This document shows positions 8,720-15,776 of a stretch of DNA of 24,552 nt, piece by piece. Every line of letters begins with the position of its first letter. The stretch's first letter is position 1. The DNA is taken from NCBI RefSeq assembly GCF_049651205.1, contig NZ_JBASBR010000006.1, positions 1-24,552 on the forward strand. The letters run 5' to 3'. This DNA is from Castellaniella sp049651205. Lineage in GTDB: Bacteria > Pseudomonadota > Gammaproteobacteria > Burkholderiales > Burkholderiaceae_B. The notes below the pieces were generated by a model that made no database searches, was not told the origin of the DNA, and was given only the letters and a program-made list of their open reading frames with translations. Made by a program: the position numbers and the translations under genes.

Positions 8720-10768
8720 ATGGTGTCCAGACAGACCATGGAGAAATTCCAGAATATCCCAGGCTTTGTGCATTTCCCGGACAGTCCGTTTCAGTTGTTC
8801 CAACCGTATCCACCGGCCGGCGACCAACCCAAGGCCATTGATGCGCTTGAAGCGGGCATACGCGACGGGCTGATGAATCAAACCTTGCTGGGAGTCACGG
8901 GTTCGGGCAAAACCTACACCATGGCCAATTTGATCGCGCGTACTGGGCGGCCGGCCATTGTGCTGGCGCCCAATAAAACGTTGGCGGCACAGCTGTATGC
9001 CGAGATGCGCGAGTTTTTTCCGCGCAATGCAGTCGAGTACTTTGTGTCGTACTACGATTATTACCAGCCCGAAGCCTACGTGCCGTCGCGTGATCTCTTT
9101 ATCGAAAAAGACTCCTCGATCAACGAGCATATCGAGCAGATGCGTTTGTCGGCCACCAAAAGCCTGCTGGAGCGCAGGGATACGATCATCGTAGGCACCG
9201 TTTCCTGTATTTACGGGATTGGTAACCCGGCGGACTACCATGCCATGGTGCTTACGCTGCGCACCGGCGACCATATCGGCCGCCAGGAGATCCTGGCGCG
9301 TCTGGTATCCATGCAATACGAGCGTAACGATATGGATTTTGGGCGGGGTACCTTTCGGGCCCGGGGCGAAATTATCGATGTGTTCCCGGCGGAGCACGCT
9401 GAGCAGGCGATCCGTATTACGCTCTTTGACGATGAAATCGAGTCGCTGGATCTGTTCGATCCGCTCACCGGCAAGCTGGTGCAAAGCCTGGTGCGCTTCA
9501 CGATCTTCCCGAGCTCTCATTATGTGACGCCGCGTGAGACCGTCTTGCATGCAATCGGAACCATCAAAGAAGAACTCTCCGCCCGTCTGTCCGAGCTGAC
9601 GCATGACGGCCGTCTGGTAGAAGCCCAACGCCTCGAACAACGTACCCGGTTTGATCTTGAAATGCTGCAGGAGCTGGGCTTTTGCAAAGGCATTGAGAAT
9701 TACTCCCGCCATTTGTCTGGCGCAGCTCCGGGGGATCCGCCCCCTACGTTGATCGACTACTTACCGTCTCAAGCCTTGATGTTCATCGATGAAAGCCACG
9801 TGACGATCGGCCAGCTGGGCGGCATGTATCGTGGCGACCGTTCACGCAAGGAAACCTTGGTGCAGTTTGGGTTTCGTCTGCCCTCGGCGCTGGACAATCG
9901 CCCGTTGCGCCTCGAAGAGTTTGAGGCAAGAATGCCCCAGTGTGTATTTGTGTCCGCCACGCCGGGCCCCTACGAGACTGCGCATGCGGATCAGATTGTC
10001 GAGCAGGTGGTGCGCCCCACGGGGCTGGTCGACCCAGAGGTAGAACTGCGGCCTGCAGCGACCCAGGTTGATGACCTTCTGGGTGAAGCCAAGCTCTGCA
10101 TTGCGCGTCACGAACGCGTGTTGGTGACAACGCTGACCAAGCGGATGGCAGAAGACCTCACAGAATACCTGCAGGAGAACGGCCTGAAGGTGCGCTATCT
10201 GCACTCTGATATCGATACCGTAGAACGAGTGGAGATCATTCGCGATTTGCGCCTGGGCGCGTTTGACGTACTGGTGGGCATCAACCTGCTGCGCGAGGGC
10301 CTGGATATCCCGGAAGTCTCGCTTGTTACGATTCTGGATGCTGATAAAGAGGGTTTTCTGCGCTCTGAACGCAGCCTGATCCAGACGATCGGGCGTGCTG
10401 CGCGTCACCTGAACGGACGTGCCATCCTGTATGCCGACCGCATCACCGACTCCATGCGTAAGGCCATGGACGAAACCGCCCGTCGTCGCGAAAAGCAGCA
10501 GGCGTTTAACCTTGAACACGGCATCACTGCCCGGGGCGTCAACAAGGCCGTGCGTGATCTCATTGATGGTGTGTCGCTTCCGGCAGCGCCTGTTGGGATG
10601 ACGCCAGAATTCGACGAGCACGTTCTGGGTGACGAGAAGGCTTTGGCCAAAGAAATTCGCCGGCTCGAGCAGAAGATGAATGACCATGCCCGCAACCTGG
10701 AATTCGAGCAGGCGGCGGCCGTCCGGGATTCACTGCGGGCCCTCAAAGATCGAGCGTTGTTGTCCTGA
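8720..10768 (+). CDS. uvrB: UvrABC excinuclease subunit B
   Basis: The protein has 682 residues. UvrB is the damage-verifying helicase-like subunit of nucleotide excision repair. It is loaded by UvrA and recruits UvrC for incision. Walker A is GVTGSGKT at 58-65. The damage-probing beta-hairpin region follows (YFVSYYDYYQPEAYVPSRD). Helicase motifs include DESHVTIGQ, VSATPGPYE and INLLREGLDIPEVSLV. The C-terminal UVR motif (EIRRLEQKMNDHARNLEFEQAAAVRDSL) contacts UvrC. The start at 8720 is favoured by AAGGGG nine bases upstream; ATG 8738 is an alternative. No SOS box was seen upstream, unlike E. coli uvrB. A terminator follows. Confidence 0.97.
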   Translation: MVSRQTMEKFQNIPGFVHFPDSPFQLFQPYPPAGDQPKAIDALEAGIRDGLMNQTLLGVTGSGKTYTMANLIARTGRPAIVLAPNKTLAAQLYAEMREFFPRNAVEYFVSYYDYYQPEAYVPSRDLFIEKDSSINEHIEQMRLSATKSLLERRDTIIVGTVSCIYGIGNPADYHAMVLTLRTGDHIGRQEILARLVSMQYERNDMDFGRGTFRARGEIIDVFPAEHAEQAIRITLFDDEIESLDLFDPLTGKLVQSLVRFTIFPSSHYVTPRETVLHAIGTIKEELSARLSELTHDGRLVEAQRLEQRTRFDLEMLQELGFCKGIENYSRHLSGAAPGDPPPTLIDYLPSQALMFIDESHVTIGQLGGMYRGDRSRKETLVQFGFRLPSALDNRPLRLEEFEARMPQCVFVSATPGPYETAHADQIVEQVVRPTGLVDPEVELRPAATQVDDLLGEAKLCIARHERVLVTTLTKRMAEDLTEYLQENGLKVRYLHSDIDTVERVEIIRDLRLGAFDVLVGINLLREGLDIPEVSLVTILDADKEGFLRSERSLIQTIGRAARHLNGRAILYADRITDSMRKAMDETARRREKQQAFNLEHGITARGVNKAVRDLIDGVSLPAAPVGMTPEFDEHVLGDEKALAKEIRRLEQKMNDHARNLEFEQAAAVRDSLRALKDRALLS

Positions 10769-10778
10769 CGCCAAACAT

Positions 10779-10799
10779 CTGGGATCATCCCGGTTTTTT
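10779..10799 (+). terminator. Intrinsic terminator after uvrB
   Basis: CTGGG - ATCAT - CCCGG followed by TTTTTT (10794-10799), starting 10 bases after the uvrB stop. The stem is short (5 bp including one G-U pair), but the position and T run fit termination. Confidence 0.6.
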
Positions 10800-10859
10800 G
10801 CGAATTCTGCCTAAAAAAGCTTGCTAAATATCGGGTTTTCCCGCACAATTTTACCTATC

Positions 10860-11348
10860 ATGCATAAGGTACTTTTTGTCTGCACGGGCAATATCTGCCG
10901 TTCTCCCTCCGCCCAGGGTGTTTTCCAGCACCTCATCGAAGAAGCCGGTCTGTCGGATGCCATTGGCGTCGATTCCGCGGCTACGCACCACTTTCATGTG
11001 GGCGAAGCCCCAGACGCGCGTGCGCAGCTGGCGGCCCGCAAACGTGGCTATGATCTCTCCGCTTACGTAGCGCGGCAAATCACTGCCGACGACTTCCGCG
11101 ATGCAGATCTCATCTTGGCCATGGATTGGGAAAACCTCTCTGCGCTGCAGCAGCGTTGCCCCAAAATCTATCAGCACAAGCTCATGCTGCTGATGCGCTT
11201 CTCCAACGAATACGAAGAAGCCACCGTGCCCGATCCCTACTACGGGGGGCCCGAGGGGTTCAACAAGGTGCTCGACTACATCGAAGACGCCTGCCAGGGT
11301 GTACTCGAACTCGTCCGCAAGCGTGCCCTGCAATATCAGGCTGCCTGA
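10860..11348 (+). CDS. Low-molecular-weight protein tyrosine phosphatase
   Basis: The protein has 162 residues, typical of the family. The active-site P-loop C(X)5R is at 8-14 (VCTGNICRSP), with Cys8 as nucleophile and Arg14 binding phosphate. The general acid is Asp125 in VPDPYYGG. These enzymes dephosphorylate tyrosine-phosphorylated proteins and in many bacteria act on tyrosine kinases that control polysaccharide export, but no capsule or kinase gene is nearby, so the substrate is unknown. The start MHKVLFVCTGNICRS fits the family because the P-loop always lies near the N-terminus; a longer frame from 10821 does not. No clear ribosome site is visible. A terminator lies upstream and another downstream, so it is probably monocistronic. 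Confidence 0.94.
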   Translation: MHKVLFVCTGNICRSPSAQGVFQHLIEEAGLSDAIGVDSAATHHFHVGEAPDARAQLAARKRGYDLSAYVARQITADDFRDADLILAMDWENLSALQQRCPKIYQHKLMLLMRFSNEYEEATVPDPYYGGPEGFNKVLDYIEDACQGVLELVRKRALQYQAA

Positions 11349-11393
11349 TCTCACCAAACTTTTTGGTGCGCATACAGCGCGTCCAATGCCACC

Positions 11394-11424
11394 CAAATGC
11401 CCCGCTTGGCGGGGCATTTGTTTT
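11394..11424 (+). terminator. Strong intrinsic terminator after the phosphatase gene
   Basis: A perfect 12-bp stem CAAATGCCCCGC (11394-11405), loop TTG, GCGGGGCATTTG (11409-11420), then TTTT. A second, weaker inverted repeat, CACCAAA/TTTGGTG, precedes it at 11352-11368. Together they insulate iscR from upstream transcription. Confidence 0.9.
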
Positions 11425-11485
11425 ATGCGCCTGTACTCGATCCGATGTGTTGATATTTCTCAAGTCTTGCTTGTTGTAAACAGTC

Positions 11486-11510
11486 AAGACCCACTGTTTT
11501 AGTCGGGTAT
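11486..11510 (+). promoter_or_regulatory. Upstream IscR-type operator (degenerate)
   Basis: The right half, AGTCGGGTAT (11501-11510), is identical to that of the stronger site 31 bases downstream. The left half (AAGACCCACT) is degenerate. Against the recalled 25-base type 1 IscR consensus, 21 positions agree. A 31-base centre-to-centre distance places both sites on the same helix face. Confidence 0.6.
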
Positions 11511-11515
11511 CGCGT

Positions 11516-11521
11516 TATACT
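11516..11521 (+). promoter_or_regulatory. Probable -10 element of the iscR promoter
   Basis: TATACT matches TATAAT at five of six positions and overlaps the left edge of the strong IscR operator, so bound IscR would block RNA polymerase. The -35 region (about 11492-11498) is poor. An alternative reading, TTGACT at 11521-11526 as -35, lacks a good -10 downstream. Confidence 0.45.
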
Positions 11522-11541
11522 TGACTCGAATAGTCGGGTAT
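11517..11541 (+). promoter_or_regulatory. Type 1 IscR binding site upstream of iscR
   Basis: The 25 bases begin ATACTTGACT and end AGTCGGGTAT, with core CGAAT. Compared with the recalled E. coli consensus (ATASYYGACT, five-base core, AGTCRRSTAT) about 23 positions agree. It lies 44-68 bases before the iscR start. [2Fe-2S]-IscR is expected to repress the operon from here when clusters are plentiful. Confidence 0.85.
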
Positions 11542-11584
11542 AGGGATATCCGGCCGGTTTCAGTCTGACTCCAAGAGGTGCAAG

Positions 11585-12103
11585 ATGCGTTTGACAACCA
11601 AAGGGCGCTTTGCCGTCACCGCAATGATCGATCTGGCGTTGCGTCATCACAGCGGGCCGGTTACCTTGGCCGCTATCAGCGCGCGGCAAAATATTTCCTT
11701 GTCGTACCTCGAGCAGTTGTTTGGCAAATTGCGCCGCCACGAGCTCGTCGACAGCGTGCGCGGCCCGGGCGGTGGCTATACATTAGCGCGGCATGCACGC
11801 GACATCTCTGTGGCTGATATCATCTTTGCTGTGGATGAACCCCTCGATGCCACGAGTTGTGGTGGCAAAGAAAATTGCGACATCGGTCGCAATGGCCATG
11901 CGGGTAAATGCATGACCCACGACCTCTGGGCAACCTTAAGTCGTAAAATGATTGATTATCTGGATTCGGTCTCGCTGCAAGATCTGGTGGATCAGCAGCG
12001 CTTGCGTGAATGGCAAGAGTCCGGGCAGTTGCGCTCAGGGCGCCCCACCATCCCTATCACGCCAGTGGCGCAGGATACTGCCCGGGAGACCGCCTCCGCC
12101 TGA
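11585..12103 (+). CDS. iscR: IscR, Rrf2-family iron-sulfur-sensing repressor
   Basis: The protein has 172 residues. The N-terminal winged helix (1-70) starts MRLTTKGRFAVTAMIDLAL, with the recognition region ISLSYLEQLFGKLRRHELV and wing RGPGGGY. The cluster-ligand set is Cys92, Cys98, Cys109 and His112. E. coli has Cys92, Cys98, Cys104 and His107, so five residues are inserted between the second and third cysteines (NCDIGRNGHAGKCMTH). With a [2Fe-2S] cluster it should repress its own operon through the sites at 11486-11541. The ribosome site AGAGGTG precedes the start. iscS follows after 13 bases. Confidence 0.96.
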   Translation: MRLTTKGRFAVTAMIDLALRHHSGPVTLAAISARQNISLSYLEQLFGKLRRHELVDSVRGPGGGYTLARHARDISVADIIFAVDEPLDATSCGGKENCDIGRNGHAGKCMTHDLWATLSRKMIDYLDSVSLQDLVDQQRLREWQESGQLRSGRPTIPITPVAQDTARETASA

Positions 12104-12116
12104 TCGGAGTAGTTTC

Positions 12117-13349
12117 ATGTCGTCTCAGCGTCTGTCGCCAGATCGCCCCATCTATCTGGATTATTCGGCCACCACCCCGGTGGACGAACAAGTTGTGCAG
12201 GCCATGGTTCCGTGGTTGTCGCAAAATTTTGGCAACCCGGCTTCGCGCAGTCATGCGTGGGGTTGGGATGCCGAAGAAGCGGTCGAAAACGCCCGCCGCC
12301 AAGTGGCCGGCCTCATTCATGCAGACCCCCGGGAGATCATCTGGACCTCTGGTGCAACAGAATCAGATAATCTCGCCATCAAAGGGGTTGCCCAGTTTCA
12401 TGCGGGCCGGGGGCGTCATCTTGTCACCTTACGCACTGAACACAAGGCTGTGCTGGATGCCTGCCATGCACTAGAGCAACAAGGTTTTGCGATCACCTAC
12501 CTGGATGTGGACGCTGGTGGGTTGATCAGTCCGGCAGCCTTGCAGGCGGCATTGCGCGAGGACACCATCCTGGTGTCCGTGATGCTGGTCAATAACGAAA
12601 TTGGTGTCATTCAGGATATTGCCGCGCTGGCTGCCGTGTGCCGCCAGCGCGGTATTCTGTTCCACACCGATGCCGCGCAGGCAACGGGCAAGCTGCCTAT
12701 TGACGTCGAGGCCCTGGGCGTTGATCTCATGTCGCTGTCTGCACACAAAACCTACGGGCCCAAAGGGGTTGGGGCCCTGTACGTCAGACGCAAGCCACGT
12801 GTGCGCCTCGAAGCCCAGATGCATGGTGGCGGCCATGAAAGAGGACTGCGATCGGGTACTTTGCCAACCCATCAGATTGTGGGCATGGGCCAGGCCTATG
12901 CCTTGGCTGGCCAGCTCATGGATCAGGAAGTTCCCCGCATCCGGACCTTACGCGATCGTCTCTGGGATGGGTTAAAAGACCTGCCCGATGTCTACCTGAA
13001 CGGCGATGAGCAACACCGGGTTGCTCATACTCTCAATTTCAGTGTGGCTCATGTCGAAGGTGAAGCCCTGCTGATGTCGATCCCCCAATTGGCGGTATCC
13101 ACAGGTTCTGCATGTACTTCGGCCAGCCTTGAGCCCTCCTATGTCTTAAGGGCACTGGGCCGCAGCGATCCGCTTGCCCACAGTTCCTTGCGCCTGACGT
13201 TAGGCCGGTATACTACCCAGGAGCAGATCGACCAGGCCGTCTTGGCGCTACGCACCCAGATTGGACGCCTGCGTGATCTTTCCCCGCTTTGGGAAATGCG
13301 TCGCGACGGCACCCTGGCAGAGGCTTGGTCACAAGAGGCATATCAATGA
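12117..13349 (+). CDS. iscS: Cysteine desulfurase IscS
   Basis: The protein has 410 residues. This PLP enzyme converts cysteine to alanine and passes persulfide sulfur to scaffold proteins and tRNA-thiolation enzymes. The N-terminus reads PIYLDYSATTPVD, with TEHKAVLDAC around 107-116. Lys211 in SLSAHKTYGPKG is the PLP lysine, and Cys333 in STGSACTSASLEPS is the catalytic persulfide cysteine. Both are offset by five from E. coli Lys206 and Cys328. The C-terminus (LSPLWEMRRDGTL) matches the IscS tail used for partner contact but continues to AEAWSQEAYQ. CGGAG lies before the start. The stop overlaps the next gene by four bases (ATGA), implying translational coupling to the IscU-like gene. Confidence 0.96.
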   Translation: MSSQRLSPDRPIYLDYSATTPVDEQVVQAMVPWLSQNFGNPASRSHAWGWDAEEAVENARRQVAGLIHADPREIIWTSGATESDNLAIKGVAQFHAGRGRHLVTLRTEHKAVLDACHALEQQGFAITYLDVDAGGLISPAALQAALREDTILVSVMLVNNEIGVIQDIAALAAVCRQRGILFHTDAAQATGKLPIDVEALGVDLMSLSAHKTYGPKGVGALYVRRKPRVRLEAQMHGGGHERGLRSGTLPTHQIVGMGQAYALAGQLMDQEVPRIRTLRDRLWDGLKDLPDVYLNGDEQHRVAHTLNFSVAHVEGEALLMSIPQLAVSTGSACTSASLEPSYVLRALGRSDPLAHSSLRLTLGRYTTQEQIDQAVLALRTQIGRLRDLSPLWEMRRDGTLAEAWSQEAYQ

Positions 13350-13735
13350 CACTGGCTGCGTCGTACGGGCCCAAGGTGCTCGATCACTATCTTCATCCCC
13401 GCCATGTGGGGTCGTTTGATGCCACTAACCCGCAGGTAGGCACTGGGCTGGTGGGGTCTCCTGCGCTGGGGCAGGTGCTAAAGCTGCAGATTCACCTGCA
13501 AAATCAACAGATCGATGCGGCGTGCTTCAAGGTGTTTGGCTGCGGAGCCGCCATTGCGGTGGGCTCACTGGCCACCGAGTGGCTTTCGGGGTGCAATCTC
13601 GACCAGGCTTTGGCCTTTCAAAGCCAGGATTTTGTTCAGGCACTCGAGCTTCCACCAGAAAAACTACACTGTGCCTTGCTGGGACAAGACGCGATCGCTG
13701 CTGCGGTGGCCGATTACCGTAGCAAGCACTCCTGA
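13346..13735 (+). CDS. IscU-like scaffold protein lacking canonical ligand residues
   Basis: The protein has 129 residues and is collinear with IscU (E. coli 128). KVLDHYLHPRHVGSFD, VGTGLVGSPA, FKVFGCGAAIAVGSLATEWLSG and LHCALLGQDAIAAAVADYRSK all align. The motif APACGD, which carries cluster ligands Cys37 and Asp39 in E. coli, is SPALGQ here, so these positions are Leu41 and Gln43. The other two ligand cysteines survive as Cys66 and Cys109. The HscA chaperone motif LPPVK is LPPEK (102-106). Cys60 and Cys83 are extra. The frame is intact and coupled to iscS by an ATGA overlap, which argues for a retained but altered role rather than decay. Possible roles are sulfur acceptor, regulator of IscS, or an unusual carrier. 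It could also be an early pseudogene. Confidence 0.88.
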   Translation: MTLAASYGPKVLDHYLHPRHVGSFDATNPQVGTGLVGSPALGQVLKLQIHLQNQQIDAACFKVFGCGAAIAVGSLATEWLSGCNLDQALAFQSQDFVQALELPPEKLHCALLGQDAIAAAVADYRSKHS

Positions 13736-13762
13736 AACCCTCTTTACTTGTTCGAGGACGTC

Positions 13763-14086
13763 ATGGCAATTACATTGACACAACAGGCCGCTGATCACAT
13801 TCAGCGCCACCTTCAAAAACGGGGCAAGGGGCTGGGCTTGCGCCTGGGCGTCAAGCCCTCCGGCTGCTCGGGCATGTCCTATCAACTCGAGTACGTCGAC
13901 GTCGCCAGTGCCGACGACCAGGTCTTCGAGCAATTTGGTGCACGCGTCTATGTGGCACCGGACAGCCTGTCCTATCTCGAAGGCATGCAGCTGGATTATG
14001 CCCGTGAGGGGCTTAACGAAGGCTTTCGCTTCAACAATCCCAACGAGAAAGCTGCCTGTGGCTGTGGAGAATCCTTTACGGTTTGA
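13763..14086 (+). CDS. iscA: IscA, A-type iron-sulfur cluster carrier
   Basis: The protein has 107 residues, the same length as E. coli IscA. It carries iron or clusters to target proteins. The three ligand cysteines are at the canonical positions: Cys35 (PSGCSGMSY), Cys99 and Cys101 (CGCGESFTV). Other conserved blocks are GKGLGLRLGV and QLDYAREGLNEGF. The start MAITLTQQAADHI follows GAGGACG and matches the family; an upstream in-frame ATG at 13748 is less likely. It lies 27 bases after the IscU-like gene and is the last gene of the operon. hscB, hscA, fdx and iscX, which normally follow, are absent, and a strong terminator begins 41 bases downstream. Confidence 0.95.
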   Translation: MAITLTQQAADHIQRHLQKRGKGLGLRLGVKPSGCSGMSYQLEYVDVASADDQVFEQFGARVYVAPDSLSYLEGMQLDYAREGLNEGFRFNNPNEKAACGCGESFTV

Positions 14087-14126
14087 TGCATCAGTGGTGA
14101 ATGCCCGGTTTGGGGTAGGGCACCAA

Positions 14127-14160
14127 CAAAAAGGCCAGTTCAGCAGAACTGGCCTTTTTG
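14127..14160. terminator. Bidirectional intrinsic terminator between iscA and lysS
   Basis: A perfect 15-bp inverted repeat: CAAAAAGGCCAGTTC (14127-14141), loop AGCA, GAACTGGCCTTTTTG (14146-14160). The A run on one side and T run on the other allow termination of both convergent transcripts. Confidence 0.93.
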
Positions 14161-14184
14161 ATTGCATCCGCAATGGTGGCGAGC

Positions 14185-15702
14185 TTAGTCTTCGCGCCTC
14201 AGGTGCGGAAACAGGATGACATCACGGATGTTGGCGCTGTCGGTGAGCATCATCACCAGACGGTCGATGCCAATGCCACAGCCGCCGGTGGGAGGCATTC
14301 CGTATTCCAATGCGCGGACATAATCGGCGTCGTAGTACATGGCTTCTTCGTCGCCAGCGTCTTTGGCAACCACTTGTGCCTGAAACCGTGCAGCTTGGTC
14401 TTCGGGGTCGTTAAGCTCTGAAAACCCGTTGGCAATTTCACGCCCGCAGGCAAAGAGCTCGAAGCGCTCGGTGATGCCGGCCTGTGTGTCGGATGCACGG
14501 GCCAGGGGCGACACCTCAACAGGGTAATCGATGATAAACGTCGGATGCCACAGGCGCGACTCGGCCGTTTCCTCAAACAAAGCCAGTTGCAGGGCTCCCC
14601 GGCCCGCATGAGACAGTACCGGGCCACGAATATCCGCTCCCAGGCGGCCAAGCTCGGTACGCAAGAATCGTTCATCTTCCAACTGTGCAGCGGTGTAGTT
14701 GGGGGCGTGCTTAAGGATGGCTTCTGTGATGGTCAGGCGATCGAAAGCACGGCCAAGATCCAGAACCTGATCCTGATATGTAAGATCGGTGGTGCCGCAT
14801 ACGCGCAGGGCGGTCTCCCGGATCAGTGATTCGGTGTAATCCATCAGCCAGCGATAATCCGTGTAGGCTGCGTAAAACTCCATCATCGTAAATTCGGGAT
14901 TGTGCCGCGGGCTGACGCCTTCGTTTCGGAAGTTGCGGTTGATCTCAAAGACGCGCTCAAATCCGCCCACAATCAGACGCTTGAGGTAAAGCTCGGGGGC
15001 GATGCGCAGGTACATGTCCATGTCCAACGCATTGTGATGCGTAATAAACGGCTTGGCTGCCGCGCCACCAGGAATAGGGTGCAGCATGGGTGTTTCCACT
15101 TCCAGGAAATCCGCGTCAGACATAATCTGCCGGATGGCCGTGACGATCTGGCTGCGTGCAAGAAACGTATCACGCGTCTCTTGCGTCATGATGAGGTCGA
15201 CGTAGCGCTGGCGATAACGCAGCTCTTGGTCGGCCACGCCATGGAATTTATCGGGCAGGGGACGCAATGATTTGGAGAGCAGGCGTAAGGACTCCACCCG
15301 CAGAGACAGCTCTCCTTTGTGTGTCTTGAAGACTTGTCCCTCGGCACCCAAAATGTCACCGATATCCCAGGATTTGAATGCAGCATAGACGTCATCACCC
15401 AACACCCCACGGTCTAGATACAGCTGCAGCCGCCCACTGGTGTCTTGCAAGGTGGCAAAGCTGGCCTTGCCCATCACACGCTTGAGCATCATGCGCCCAG
15501 CGACGCAGGCCCGGCGATCAAGTGCTTGCAGGGCATCGGCGTCCAGGTCGTCGCAGTCCTGGTGCAAGGTGGCTGCATGGCTGTCAGGGTGAAAATCGTT
15601 AGGGTAGGCAGGCCCCTGCTGGCGCAGGGCTGCCAGCTTGGTGCGCCTTTCTGCAATCAGGCGATTTTCATCAGGGGCTTGGGATTCAGTCTGCGAGGTC
15701 AT
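14185..15702 (-). CDS. lysS: Lysyl-tRNA synthetase, class II
   Basis: The protein has 505 residues, close to E. coli LysS (505). It attaches lysine to tRNA-Lys. The N-terminal OB-fold anticodon-binding domain is about 63-145. The class II catalytic core has motif 1 in FLEVETPML (199-207), motif 2 in NRNFRNEGVSPRHNPEFTMME (about 256-275) and motif 3 in GCGIGIDRLVMML near the C-terminus. ATG 15702 is chosen; a TTG at 15744 in the same frame would add 14 hydrophobic residues not typical of the family. No strong ribosome site is visible at 15702. The gene follows prfB by 74 bases on the same strand, the same pairing as in E. coli. Confidence 0.97.
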   Translation of the reverse strand: MTSQTESQAPDENRLIAERRTKLAALRQQGPAYPNDFHPDSHAATLHQDCDDLDADALQALDRRACVAGRMMLKRVMGKASFATLQDTSGRLQLYLDRGVLGDDVYAAFKSWDIGDILGAEGQVFKTHKGELSLRVESLRLLSKSLRPLPDKFHGVADQELRYRQRYVDLIMTQETRDTFLARSQIVTAIRQIMSDADFLEVETPMLHPIPGGAAAKPFITHHNALDMDMYLRIAPELYLKRLIVGGFERVFEINRNFRNEGVSPRHNPEFTMMEFYAAYTDYRWLMDYTESLIRETALRVCGTTDLTYQDQVLDLGRAFDRLTITEAILKHAPNYTAAQLEDERFLRTELGRLGADIRGPVLSHAGRGALQLALFEETAESRLWHPTFIIDYPVEVSPLARASDTQAGITERFELFACGREIANGFSELNDPEDQAARFQAQVVAKDAGDEEAMYYDADYVRALEYGMPPTGGCGIGIDRLVMMLTDSANIRDVILFPHLRRED

Positions 15703-15776
15703 TGGTGTAGTCAGTAAAAAGTAAACTGGGGCCGGCAGCAGCAAGCCCCGAGAGGTAATGCCCGGGAGAAAATCCC

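Noticed and set aside
8621..9712. N-terminal extension of the tyrB frame to 765 residues
   Set aside because: The extension lies wholly antisense to uvrB and across the divergent promoter region. The family start MSSIFASVELAPRDP at 8620 gives a normal-length enzyme.
11952..12116. Extension of iscS upstream into iscR
   Set aside because: It would overlap iscR in another frame. The ATG at 12117 follows CGGAG and matches the IscS N-terminus.
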